Shown: in pieces, positions 42,533 to 52,500 of the stretch
Numbering within the stretch: the first letter of the stretch is position 1
How the letters are laid out: every line of letters begins with the position of its first letter
NCBI GenBank assembly: GCA_022825825.1
Contig: JAJDWA010000016.1
Span: 1 to 64,000, forward strand
Length of the DNA: 64,000 nt
Reading direction: 5' to 3'
Source of the DNA: Candidatus Poribacteria bacterium
GTDB taxonomy: Bacteria > Poribacteria > WGA-4E > WGA-3G
Position numbers and translations under genes: made by a program
Notes under the pieces: generated by a model
What the model saw: the letters and a program-made list of their open reading frames with translations, nothing else
Databases searched by the model: none
Told to the model about the DNA's origin: nothing

Positions 42533-43480
42533 TTACTCTTTCAGCTGCAGAATTGGTATTGGTGTGTTTGCTTTATCGTCAATGATATAAATCTCTTTGA
42601 CTTTTGGCAAAACTTCCTGCATCGCTTCCAGATATAGCCGTTGGCGTGTTACCTCTTTTGCTTTTTCATATTCTGTCCGTATTGCGTTGAATTTATCTGC
42701 GTCGCCTTGTGCTTGGTTGACTCGTTTCAGTGCGTAGCCTTGTGCTTCTGAAATTTGTTGTTGTGCCAACCCCTTGGATTTCGGGACAGATTGGTTATAA
42801 TCCCGCCACGCTTCATTGATGAGACGTTCTTTTTCCTGTTTCGCCTCGTTAACTGCGTTAAATGCAGATTTCACCTTTTCTGGTGGATTTACATCCTGCA
42901 AGGTCACAGTCGTTACATCTAAACCCGTTTCATATAAATCCAGTAGTGCCTGCAGCTGTTGTTCAACCTTTCCTGCAATTTCTATACGTCCGATGGTCAA
43001 AACTTCGGTAACAGTGTGGTCCCCGATAACCCGGCTCATGACTGATTCTGATAGGTCGCGCAAAGCACGCTGGGGGTTCCTCACGAAAAACAGAAACTTT
43101 TGGGGGTCCTTAATTTTATACTGGACTACCCATTCAACATCAGCGATGCTTAAATCGCCTGTCAGCAGCAGGGATTCCTCCGCGTAATCTCGTGTGTCGT
43201 ACTGGGTGCGAACGCCTGCTTTGAGAGTTCGAAATCCGAATTCCTCTTTAAAGACCTTTCGGACCGGAATACCAACGGCTTCTTCAATACCGAATGGTAA
43301 CTTGAAATGCAGTCCGGGTTCTGCTTGTCGGACAACTTTCCCGAACATCAGGACAACAGCGATTTCATCTGCTTCAACAGTATAAAAACTGGTTGCTAAA
43401 CTCACCAAGACTGCCACGCCGATAACCACAAACAAAATTCGCTTTGGTGTAATAAGATGCAAGTATTCTGAAGGTTCCAT
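42533..43480 (-). CDS. hflK: HflK, SPFH-domain protease modulator
   Basis: 315 residues from ATG 43480, where AAGGAG lies eight bases upstream (the frame extends further without a signal). Anchor at about 10-30 (KRILFVVIGVAVLVSLATSF), SPFH domain (VEADEIAVVLMFGKVVRQ, GLHFKLPFGIEEA), then a coiled coil. Lacks the glycine-rich N-terminal tail seen in proteobacterial HflK. Pairs with HflC. Confidence 0.93.
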   Translation of the reverse strand: MEPSEYLHLITPKRILFVVIGVAVLVSLATSFYTVEADEIAVVLMFGKVVRQAEPGLHFKLPFGIEEAVGIPVRKVFKEEFGFRTLKAGVRTQYDTRDYAEESLLLTGDLSIADVEWVVQYKIKDPQKFLFFVRNPQRALRDLSESVMSRVIGDHTVTEVLTIGRIEIAGKVEQQLQALLDLYETGLDVTTVTLQDVNPPEKVKSAFNAVNEAKQEKERLINEAWRDYNQSVPKSKGLAQQQISEAQGYALKRVNQAQGDADKFNAIRTEYEKAKEVTRQRLYLEAMQEVLPKVKEIYIIDDKANTPIPILQLKE

Positions 43481-43622
43481 GTTATTTCTCCTTTTTGATT
43501 CCAACGATTTGAGACAATAGTTCAATTATAGTTGGTTTAATTAATGGGACATCTTGATCGGCGCGGTTTCAAACCGTGCCTACAGCATGTCTTTACATAT
43601 TTTTAGTTTGTACTAACACATT

Positions 43623-44606
43623 TTAAATTTCATATCTAACTAACTTACGCGCAGCATCAACAATTTGTTCTGTATCTGGAATAACAAAGTTCTCCATGAC
43701 TGGAGCAAACGGCACAGGCACTGGTGCAGCAGCGACACGTTCAATCGGTGCATCCAGATAGTCAAACGCTTCACGAACAACGAGCGCAGCAATCTCAGCA
43801 CCGAACCCAGCTCTGCCAACTGCTTCATGCGCAATTAAAAGACGATTGGTTTTCTTAACAGACTCAAAAATGGTTTCTTTGTCAAGCGGCATCAACGTTC
43901 TTGGATCAACGACCTCTGCTGAAATGCTTTCTTCAGCGAGTTCATCCGCTGCATCGAGTGCTTTCAAAACCATACGCGATGTCGCTAAAATCGTTATATC
44001 TTCACCTTCACGTTTAACATCCGCTTCACCTAATGGAATCGTATATTCCTCATCGGGAATCTCACCCTCTTCAGTGTAGAGCAGTTTATGTTCAATAAAC
44101 ATAATCGGATTGTCATTTCGGATAGCGGTTTTTAGCAAACCTTTCGCATCATAAGGGGTAGCAGGCATCACAACAAGGAGTCCTGGGATATGCACAAACC
44201 ATGCCTCGAGGCTTTGCGCGTGCTGTGCAGCAGAGGAACGTCCCGCACCGCCTTGTGTGCGGATAACAAGTGGTACATCTAACTGTCCACCCACCATATA
44301 GCGAATTTTTGCAACCTGATTCACAATCTGGTCCATACCGACCGCAGTGAAGTCAATATACATCAGTTCTGCAACAGGACGCATGCCTGTAACAGCGGCA
44401 CCAAGCGCAGTGCCGATGATAGCGGCTTCAGAGATCGGGGTGTTTCGGATACGATCTTTTCCAAATTGCTTAAAAAGCCCATCCGTGACCTTATATGCCC
44501 CGCCATATTCAGCAATATCTTCCCCCATGAGAAAGACTGCTTCATCGCGCTCCATTTCTTCTATCAGTGCCTCTTTCAAAGCATCACGGTAGGTAATTGT
44601 TTTCAT
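43623..44606 (-). CDS. Pyruvate/2-oxo acid dehydrogenase E1 beta subunit
   Basis: Thiamine-diphosphate E1 component, beta chain, 327 residues. MGEDIAEYGGAYKVT, TPISEAAIIGTALGAA, RTQGGAGRS-AAQHAQSLEAWF and the C-terminal transketolase domain (VVDPRTLMPLD, AHEAVGRAGFGAE) are standard. The alpha subunit normally lies directly upstream; here the upstream gene is an AAA ATPase 41 bases away, and no E1-alpha, E2 or E3 gene is in the window. Either alpha is encoded elsewhere or this locus is rearranged. AAAGGA precedes the ATG. Confidence 0.92.
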   Translation of the reverse strand: MKTITYRDALKEALIEEMERDEAVFLMGEDIAEYGGAYKVTDGLFKQFGKDRIRNTPISEAAIIGTALGAAVTGMRPVAELMYIDFTAVGMDQIVNQVAKIRYMVGGQLDVPLVIRTQGGAGRSSAAQHAQSLEAWFVHIPGLLVVMPATPYDAKGLLKTAIRNDNPIMFIEHKLLYTEEGEIPDEEYTIPLGEADVKREGEDITILATSRMVLKALDAADELAEESISAEVVDPRTLMPLDKETIFESVKKTNRLLIAHEAVGRAGFGAEIAALVVREAFDYLDAPIERVAAAPVPVPFAPVMENFVIPDTEQIVDAARKLVRYEI

Positions 44607-44647
44607 TCTTTGTTCCTTTCAATTTTTTTATTTTCTCGCCTTTCTGT

Positions 44648-46240
44648 TTAAACTGATGAAGGGCGTGTTTGCATCACGGGAATCACATAACTCCGAATTG
44701 TCACACCGTTCACTGTTTCTGTCTCTACCAACGGTTCCGGCTTGTCGCGATGATCAAATACAACGTAATATCCTTCTGTAGTTCTCTCCAATTCCATATA
44801 CGCTGCAAGTTGCTTTTTGCCTGCTGTATAGCGGTTTTTTCCTTCCCAAATCTTAGTTTCTACAATGTATTTTCGCTGATTGTGAATAAGGAGAAGATCC
44901 ATCCTGCCACGGCCTGTTTGCACTTCAAGGTACATATTGCCACCCACACTGCGAATAAACTGTTCAAGGTAGGCATAAAGCAGATGCTGTCCAACATACT
45001 CTTGCGGTTTATCGGGTACTTGCAAGATGCGGAAACCGACACGTGCGATAAAGTCGCGGAAGTTATCAAGTAGTTTTACCATATCAATCTGTCCGTTCGC
45101 GGTGAGATAATCCAAAAAACATTCATCCTTCTCTTCAGGCAGATATTCATTCTCCAACCCATTGAATGTTGGTTTGAAGGTCCTTATAATACGGTAGAGA
45201 TAAATTGGATTAACTATCTCACACTTTCCATCAGATGCCTCTTTGATAACACCGTAGGTAGCAAGTTCACTGATGATGTCGTCATCAAGGTTGAAATCCA
45301 CGCCTTCCTCGCGCGCCATGATTTTCATCAGCATACTTTCAAATCGACGATCTCTACGAATATTCGTTGTTAGATGCTGAATATTAACGTTTTGTTCGCG
45401 AAGAAGCCGCGTGTGTGCCGCTGAGAAGTGTATAGGGGTAATGGTTTCGGTTTTGGGAATATCCATCTCCTCAGTGAGAATCTGTGCGAGACGGTTCACA
45501 AGCACAGGTTGCCCTGCTGTCTGTTTATGAATAGACGCAATCACCTCTGGGGCGAATTCTTGACCTACTTCGTCCGTGTACTGCGAAAGTAGTTCTTGAA
45601 CTTGTTGAAACGTAAAGTTTGGCAATCGGAACTCGTCTTGAATATTGAACGGTGAAACAGAGCAGTCATAGTTCAGTTGACTGATACTCTTAACACCGAC
45701 TATCCCAACACTGTGTGGATATTGAAGTTCATTAGCGAGATAAATGTTGCGGAGCGTATACAAAAAATCACTTACAACATCTTGCGGGATGCCATCAAAT
45801 TCGTCAATGAGTAGCACAACCTTCTTATTCCCCAGTAGTATTTCTAATTCTTCAAAGAACGCTAACATTGAAAAATGATCACTTAATTGTGTCCTATCTA
45901 AAAATTGCGTTAAGTCTGCGATCGGTTTAATTTCATTTTTTTGGAATACGCTCTCAATTTGCATGCATATCATTTGGTAGAGTCTGTCGTAAAAAATAGG
46001 CGGCGAAGCACTTCGCATCACTTGAAAATCCAACTGGATAGGGAAATAGGTTGGATCTTCTGTGGTAAGTGCCTCAAGTGCAAATCGGAAAAAGGTTGTC
46101 TTTCCAGTCTGGCGCGGCGCAAAGAGAACGATATACCGTCCATCTTTCACACGGGCGATGAAGTCAGCAATTTCTTCGGTGCGTGGGACAACATAGTGTC
46201 GATCAGGATACACGCGCCCTTGCGTTCCAAAACGTCTCAT
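44648..46240 (-). CDS. AAA ATPase with C-terminal PD-(D/E)XK nuclease domain
   Basis: 530 residues. AAA-type ATPase in the first ~250 (FAPRQTGKTTFFRFA Walker A at about 40-54, VVLLIDEFDGIPQ Walker B), a winged-helix-like middle, and a C-terminal nuclease-like domain (GGNMYLEVQTGRGRMDLLLIHN, IVETKIWEG, the D-x-n-ExK core). This architecture resembles the AAA-ATPase-like/DUF1703 group, commonly multi-copy in genomes of sponge-type and anaerobic bacteria, of unknown role; nuclease activity is only inferred. It lies between the E1-beta gene and a MITE. Confidence 0.82.
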   Translation of the reverse strand: MRRFGTQGRVYPDRHYVVPRTEEIADFIARVKDGRYIVLFAPRQTGKTTFFRFALEALTTEDPTYFPIQLDFQVMRSASPPIFYDRLYQMICMQIESVFQKNEIKPIADLTQFLDRTQLSDHFSMLAFFEELEILLGNKKVVLLIDEFDGIPQDVVSDFLYTLRNIYLANELQYPHSVGIVGVKSISQLNYDCSVSPFNIQDEFRLPNFTFQQVQELLSQYTDEVGQEFAPEVIASIHKQTAGQPVLVNRLAQILTEEMDIPKTETITPIHFSAAHTRLLREQNVNIQHLTTNIRRDRRFESMLMKIMAREEGVDFNLDDDIISELATYGVIKEASDGKCEIVNPIYLYRIIRTFKPTFNGLENEYLPEEKDECFLDYLTANGQIDMVKLLDNFRDFIARVGFRILQVPDKPQEYVGQHLLYAYLEQFIRSVGGNMYLEVQTGRGRMDLLLIHNQRKYIVETKIWEGKNRYTAGKKQLAAYMELERTTEGYYVVFDHRDKPEPLVETETVNGVTIRSYVIPVMQTRPSSV

Positions 46241-46273
46241 TTTTTCCCTCTTGTCAAATCTTTCGTCATCAAT

Positions 46274-46411
46274 TATAGTAAAACCAATAATTATCTGGGC
46301 ACTGTGGTAGGTTCGGTTTCCTAACCGAACCGTGTTTATCCAATTTCATGGATGCTGTTAGGAAACCGCATCTACCAGGGAAGTGTTCACATATTTTTAG
46401 GTTTTACTATA
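46274..46411. mobile_element. MITE with 12-bp perfect terminal inverted repeats
   Basis: TATAGTAAAACC (46274-46285) and GGTTTTACTATA (46400-46411) are exact inverted copies; similarity continues inward (both ends followed by TATCTGGGCACTGTGGTAGG or the complement of CACATATTTTTAGG-type sequence, then the GCGGTTTCC palindrome). 138 bases, no ORF. The same ends occur near 1731, 49112 and 52985. The beta-helix gene reads into its right end for its last codons. Confidence 0.82.
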
Positions 46412-47650
46412 AGCAGTCAAACAAGTGTTGCCTTCAAAAATTACTTCTGGATTATCTTCTCCACGAATTAGCGCTACCTTACCATCAGTTTTAAAGGTGT
46501 TGTTGTAGAAGTGGATGTTCTGAACGCCCTTACTCATACAATCAACTGCAACGGGATTCCCAGTGGCAGATTTAGATGTTGAGATTGTATTCCGATAGAT
46601 AGTCGTGTTTCTGATACCGCCACTTGCCCCAGTAGACCAGAGGTGAATACCGCCATAGGCGTTCTTCCGTCCGTCATTCTCACTCATATTGTAACGAATT
46701 ACGTTATTGTGAAACGCCTTTGCGCCTTCAAATTGCGCTAACAGATACCCCGGACCGTCGTTATCGTGTGAGTAGTTGTACTGCACAATTGCGTTTGTCA
46801 CGCCTCCATCCAGATCAAATCCACCCCCATCTTTACTGCTGCCGGTTCGGTTGTGATGCGATACATTGAACTGAATGAGAACACGATTGGAATCCCACGT
46901 CCAAATACCGACAGGACCGCCGCCTTCATAATCGTTCAGCTCGCCGTTTTGATATGCTTCGCAATGCTCAATCGTTGCTTCATCTACTTGTGCAAGCACA
47001 ATCCCGTTCCCCGAATGACTCCCTTTCCCGGGAATACCTAAGTTTCTGTAGACACGACAGTTGCCAACATAGATGTTCGTGTGAGAATACCCCTCTTCTT
47101 CCGGATTCCATGTGCCTATGCAACTTATTCCTACATCTCCGTTGTCATGAACGTTGGCGTGTGTGATTTTCACATCGCTGAATCCACTCCAACCCCTATC
47201 AGTTGGCTGCGCATCAATACAAATCCCAGCATGCTTAAAACCACTAACGTCTACCTTATCAATACGGATATACTTCAGTTTTTTGTATTTTGGTTGTGTG
47301 TTGACGAACCAGATTCCAGAACTCGTATTTTGCTCTATTCCTGCTCCCACAAAGTTGAGTTCAACTATCCGCACCCCTCCACAGTTTTTTGCGAAAAAAC
47401 CAGTACCAATGCCAGCATCAATCGTTGCCCTACCGTCCCCGTACGAACCGAATGTTATCACTTCGCCTGCAACATCTGTCCCGACATCAGAAAGTGTTAG
47501 GTTTCCCTTGAAGGTCTGATTAGCATGAAATCGAACCGAATCCCCCGGTAGTAATTGGGTTGCGTTTACCCTGTCAATGCTCTGCCACGGTTGCTTTTGT
47601 GAAATACCTGCGTTTGAATCGTCTCCGAATGGACTGATGTAGTAATCCAT
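46397..47650 (-). CDS. Right-handed beta-helix protein, C-terminus replaced by MITE
   Basis: 417 residues from ATG 47650, with GAAGGT just upstream and starting 12 bases after the aminotransferase stop. Parallel beta-helix of the pectate-lyase superfamily: PFGDDSNAGISQKQPW, then repeated coils such as IVQYNYSHDNDG, ISGNTIS-like VIRYNMSENDG, IYRNTIS. Probable polysaccharide-binding or lyase-type protein; no catalytic pattern was identified and there is no signal peptide. The last residues (YSKT) and the stop lie inside the MITE 46274-46411, so the original C-terminus has been lost or replaced. The rest of the helix remains intact. Confidence 0.8.
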   Translation of the reverse strand: MDYYISPFGDDSNAGISQKQPWQSIDRVNATQLLPGDSVRFHANQTFKGNLTLSDVGTDVAGEVITFGSYGDGRATIDAGIGTGFFAKNCGGVRIVELNFVGAGIEQNTSSGIWFVNTQPKYKKLKYIRIDKVDVSGFKHAGICIDAQPTDRGWSGFSDVKITHANVHDNGDVGISCIGTWNPEEEGYSHTNIYVGNCRVYRNLGIPGKGSHSGNGIVLAQVDEATIEHCEAYQNGELNDYEGGGPVGIWTWDSNRVLIQFNVSHHNRTGSSKDGGGFDLDGGVTNAIVQYNYSHDNDGPGYLLAQFEGAKAFHNNVIRYNMSENDGRKNAYGGIHLWSTGASGGIRNTTIYRNTISTSKSATGNPVAVDCMSKGVQNIHFYNNTFKTDGKVALIRGEDNPEVIFEGNTCLTAYSKT

Positions 47651-47661
47651 ATACCTTCGGT

Positions 47662-49011
47662 CTACCTGATTAGCCCATCCGCTTTCATCCACTCAATCGT
47701 CTGCTCAAAAGCATGCACCGTCTTTGTAATGTCCGCATCTGTATGTGCAGCGGTTGTCATGCCACCGTTAGAAGCGAGGTCGACACCATTGAGCAACAAG
47801 CCGCATCGGAGATGTGTAAGCAACTCTTCATCATTGCCTCCCTTGAGTTTTCGGTAATCCCAAGTGTCCGGGTCAAAATCAACAGCACGTATATCCTTCT
47901 CGCCGTGTCCAATAAGCAGTTTGATGCCTGAGAACTCTCCGTAAATCGTCCAATCTAACCTATGCCCATCAATAACGTTATTAAGTGCATCGCGGAGTTG
48001 TTGTGCGATGCGATTTGCTTGTTCATGCGGTTTGCCGGTTTTGACAATGTTGAGCATCGCTATTCCTGCGGACGCAGAGAGCGGATTGGCATTAAATGTG
48101 CCAGGATGTGGCATTTTCAATCCTTCTTCCTCCGCCTGCATTGAGATTAACTCAAGAATCTCTTTTTTTCCTGCAAGTGCACCACCGGGAAGTCCACCCG
48201 CCAAAATCTTTGCTAATGTGGTTAGATCGGGGATGACATCGTAGTGTGCCTGTGCACCGCCAGGCGCGACCCGAAATCCTGTAATCACCTCGTCAAAAAT
48301 GAGGAGAACATCATGTTGATATGTGAGTTCACGAAGTTGCTGTAAAAACACACCATCGGTAGGAACGATTCCGAAGGACGCACCTGTCGGTTCAAGAATA
48401 ATACATGCTACATCCCTATCTGCTTTCAAGTGCTTTTCAACGGCATCAATATCGTTGGGTGGACAGAGAATCGTTGTCTCGCGCACCTCTTGCGGTATGC
48501 CGGGCACAGACATATCAAAGGGGGGATATGCACCAAAGATAAGACTATCGTGCCAACCGTGAAAATGCCCAGCAAACTTCAGAACCTTATTCTTGCGTGT
48601 GTAGGTGCGTGCCAGACGAATCGCCATCAGTGTCGCCTCAGTACCGGAGCTGACAAATCTGACGCGTTCCGCTGACGGTATCAGTTGGGTTACAAGATTG
48701 CCCCATTCCAACTCAAGCGGATGACAGGCGCCGTAGTGCGTGCCACGATGCATCTGTGCTGTTACTGCTTCCACAACTTCAGGTGGATTATGACCGAGCA
48801 GCAAAGCACCGTGTCCTGCCCAATAGTCTATGAACGTCTTGTCCTCAAGTCCCCATTTTTTCGCACCATCCGCACGGGTAATATAGATCGGAAATGGCGA
48901 CATATAGCGGCTATCATGCGTTACACCGTCAGGAAAAAGTTGATTTGCAGCTTGTGCCAATTCTCTATCTTTTGCGAAGGTTTCGTGATACCGCTCCAAA
49001 ATTGTTGGCAT
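47662..49011 (-). CDS. Class III aminotransferase, glutamate-1-semialdehyde aminomutase-like
   Basis: 449 residues, fold-type I PLP enzyme. GTHYGACHPLELEW, FVSSGTEATLMAIRLART, FHGWHD, DEVITGFR (the Asp to the pyridine nitrogen) and the PLP Lys in TLAKILAGGLPGGALAG are visible. It resembles GSA aminomutase-type enzymes, but members in Poribacteria-like genomes are often of unknown specificity and no other tetrapyrrole gene is nearby, so hemL is not asserted. Downstream is the beta-helix gene. Confidence 0.85.
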   Translation of the reverse strand: MPTILERYHETFAKDRELAQAANQLFPDGVTHDSRYMSPFPIYITRADGAKKWGLEDKTFIDYWAGHGALLLGHNPPEVVEAVTAQMHRGTHYGACHPLELEWGNLVTQLIPSAERVRFVSSGTEATLMAIRLARTYTRKNKVLKFAGHFHGWHDSLIFGAYPPFDMSVPGIPQEVRETTILCPPNDIDAVEKHLKADRDVACIILEPTGASFGIVPTDGVFLQQLRELTYQHDVLLIFDEVITGFRVAPGGAQAHYDVIPDLTTLAKILAGGLPGGALAGKKEILELISMQAEEEGLKMPHPGTFNANPLSASAGIAMLNIVKTGKPHEQANRIAQQLRDALNNVIDGHRLDWTIYGEFSGIKLLIGHGEKDIRAVDFDPDTWDYRKLKGGNDEELLTHLRCGLLLNGVDLASNGGMTTAAHTDADITKTVHAFEQTIEWMKADGLIR

Positions 49012-49551
49012 TTATTATTCTCTGTTTGTTTTCTGTGTTTTTTTTTGAAATGTTTAGGCGTTGGTCCGAATTTATACCTATAATACACTAACAGAGAGGG
49101 AATGTCAATGAAAATGTCCAATATGTAAACACTCCCTGGTAGGTGCGGTTTCCTAACCGAACCATTAGTCATATCTGACCAGTGCTGTTAGGAAACCGCA
49201 CCATAGGCGTCAACTTAAGGAATTTGTTTCAGGTTTCACGCCTTTTAGCCAAACCAACACCGCACCCCGATTGTAGGGGCGGGTCCCTGTGCCCGCCCAT
49301 TGTTTGAATACATCAGATATGGCGGGGCACCAAATCAACGGTATGAATGCCTGTAGGCATTCCCCGGGGACCCCACCCTACAATGTGTGACGGGATTTAT
49401 CCCCTAAATTGACGCATAAGGGTATGTCAGAATACGCGCATGGTATTCTGAATTGGTTAGGAAACCGCACCTACCACGGGCTAATCCGGTAAATCATGGT
49501 TCAGACAATTCCTCTTGACTCACACCGCTAAAACCTGCTATCATACCCTAC
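49012..49551. repeat. Left repeat block of the Type IIG cassette
   Basis: No gene. A MITE-type end (AATATGTAAACACTCCCTGG, about 49119-49138) and GGTAGGTGCGGTTTCCTAACC lie first. From 49209 to 49475 a 267-base block follows that recurs as a direct repeat at 52726-52952. It includes the GGGCGGGTCCCTGTGCCCGC hairpin and CAGAATACG/GTATTCTG. A short extra segment (about 49331-49362, GGTATGAATGCC palindrome) is nested here but not in the other copy. Confidence 0.75.
49515..49544 (+). promoter_or_regulatory. Promoter of the Type IIG gene, apparently leaderless
   Basis: TTGACT (49515-49520), 18-base spacer, TATCAT (49539-49544); the ATG follows seven bases later at 49552, so the transcript should begin at or next to the start codon. 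No Shine-Dalgarno exists there. Confidence 0.6.
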
Positions 49552-52500
49552 ATGCCCAACCTCAACCTAAAACCGACCCATAAACCGATACGCGACTACT
49601 ACGCCTCTCTGCAGCAATACGACCAGCACAACATCACACACGAAGGTGCAGTCAGTAATCCGTTTGCGTTTTTACTGGATAGCTGCGCGAAACAGGTAAA
49701 TGCCACGCTTGTTCCGCAATACCAGATGCGTACCGCAGCAGGCAACAGAATCGTGCTTGACGGCGCGATACTCAACCAATCCAGCCTCCCCTTTGCATAT
49801 TGGGAAGCGAAGGATATGGACGATAACCTACACGCAGCGGTGCAGCAGAAACGCAACGCTGGTTATCCGTTTGACAATATCCTCTTTCAGAACCCACAAC
49901 ACGGAATCCTTTATCAGAACGGTGAGATGGTCTTTGATGTAGATTTCACCGATCCGACACGGCTAATTGATGCACTACAACACCTTTTCGCGCCGCCACT
50001 CGCTGCGCTTGAAAATTGGCACGCCGCTGTCGCGGAATTCAAAGAGAAGGTGCCCGCACTCGGCAAAAAACTCGCTGAACTGATAGCCGAACAGCACGAA
50101 ACGAACCCGCAATTTGATGCCGCCTTCACAACTTTTTATCAGCAGTGCCGAGACGCTATCAACCCGAATCTCTCGCAAGCTGCAGTTGAGGAGATGCTTA
50201 TTCAGCACCTACTCACAGAACGTATTTTCCGCACTGTGTTTGATAACCCAGATTTCACCCGCCGAAACATCATTGCACGCGAGATTGAAAACGTCATTGA
50301 CGCACTGATACGGCAAGCGTTCAGTCGGGACGAATTCCTGGAACCGCTAAACCCATTTTACAATGCGATAGAAAAAGCCGCAACGCTCTGCAGAGACTTT
50401 TCGCAAAAACAGCACTTCCTTAACACCGTATATGAGCAGTTTTTTCAGGGATTTTCGGTGGAGGTTGCAGATACGCACGGCATCGTCTACACGCCACAAC
50501 CGATTGTGGATTTTATGGTGAATAGTGTGGAGCACATCCTCAAAACCGAATTTGATAGATCACTTTCGGGGCCAGGCGTGCATATCATTGATCCGTTTGT
50601 CGGCACAGGCAACTTTATTGTCCGACTAATGCAGGATATCCAAGGCACAGCTTTAGAGGAGAAGTATCGCAACGAACTGCATTGCAACGAGATTCTGCTG
50701 TTGCCCTACTACATCGCATGTATGAACATTGAGCATGAATACTTTCAACGGACACACACATATCTGCCGTTTGAGGGGATCGCGCTTGCGGATACGTTTG
50801 AGCTGCTTGAAGACCGCGGACAAATGCCACTTTTCGCGAAGGAGAATACGGAACGGGTTGAGCGGCAGAAGGCAGCGGATATGTTTGTCGTTATCGGCAA
50901 TCCGCCTTACAATACGGGACAAGCAAACGAAAATGATAATAACAAAAATAGAAAGTATGAAACGATGGATTCTCTAATACGGGACACTTACGCTGTCGAT
51001 TCTACAGCTACATTGAGATCGGCACTCTACGACCCTTATATCAAGGCGATTCGATGGGTATCGGATAGGATAAATGAAGAAGGAGTTGTTGCATTCGTAA
51101 CAAATAACGGTTTTACTGACGGTTTAGCATTTGACGGTATGCGGAAACATCTTGCGAATGATTTTGACGTTATTTATATTTTGGATTTGGGAGGCAACGC
51201 GAGAAAGGGATTGAAGGTATCCGATGCAAATGTTTTTGGGATTCGGGTTGGTGTGAGTATCAACTTTTTTGTCAAAACAAAGCAAAACCCATCAGAGACA
51301 CCGCGTATCTTTTATCACAGAACCGATGATCTATGGAACAAAAATCGGAAATTCGATTTTCTGAATGAGAATCAACACATAGGTGGCATTGAGTGGAAAT
51401 CCATTCAACCCGATAAGAAATATACCTGGTTGACCGAAGGACTCCACGCTGAGTTTGACACCTTTATTCCGATGGGAACTAAGGAAACAAAGACACTAAA
51501 AGGCATAGCATCAAATGTAATTTTCAAGACCTATAGCAATGGTGTAACAACTAATCGTGATGCTTGGGTATACAACTTCGACCGAAATGTACTCACTGAG
51601 AATATAAACAGAATGATTGAAAATTACAACGTAGAAGTTGCTCGTTGGACTCAAAGATTAGATCGAGATGTTAGTCTTGATGATTTTGTGATGTATAATG
51701 ACACAGAAATTAAGTGGAGTTCAACCTTAAAACAAAAACTAAAAAGTGGACAAATCGCCGCATTTGATAAAACAAAAATCCGTCAATCTCTCTACCGTCC
51801 TTTTACGAGATTAAACCTCTATTTCGATAGAATGACTAACGATAGGTTGCTAGTGTTTCCATCCATTTTCCCCACTTTGGAAACAGAAATGGAAAACCGT
51901 GTAATAATCGTTAGTGATCATGGTTTCCGTGCAGGTTTTAATACACTAATGGCAAATTTGATTTCCGATGCTCACATTCTTGCAGTAAATGATCGTTTTC
52001 AATGCTTCCCCTTCTACACCTACAACGAAGACGGTACAAACCGAAAAGAGAACATCACCGATTGGGCATTGGCAGAATTCCGCAAACACTACGGCGATGA
52101 CACTATCAGCAAGTGGGACATCTTCCACTACACCTACGGCATCCTGCACCATCCGATGTATCGTGAGAAGTATCAGGCGAACCTCAAGCGTGACTTGCCG
52201 CATATTCCATTTGCAGAAAATTTTTGGGGTTTTGCCAACGCAGGCGCACAGTTAGCAGAAATCCACGTTAACTACGAGTCGCAACCGAAATATGAAGGGC
52301 TGCGATACATTGAAACGCCAGATGCACAGATAGATTGGCGTGTAGAAAAAATGAAACTGTATAAGGACAAAACGCAGTTGGGATACAACGATTTCCTTAC
52401 GATAGACGGTATTCCTGCTAAGGCGTTTGAGTATCGGCTCGGTACACGTTCCGCGTTGGAGTGGATAATTGATCAGTATCGCGTCAAGACCGACAAACGT

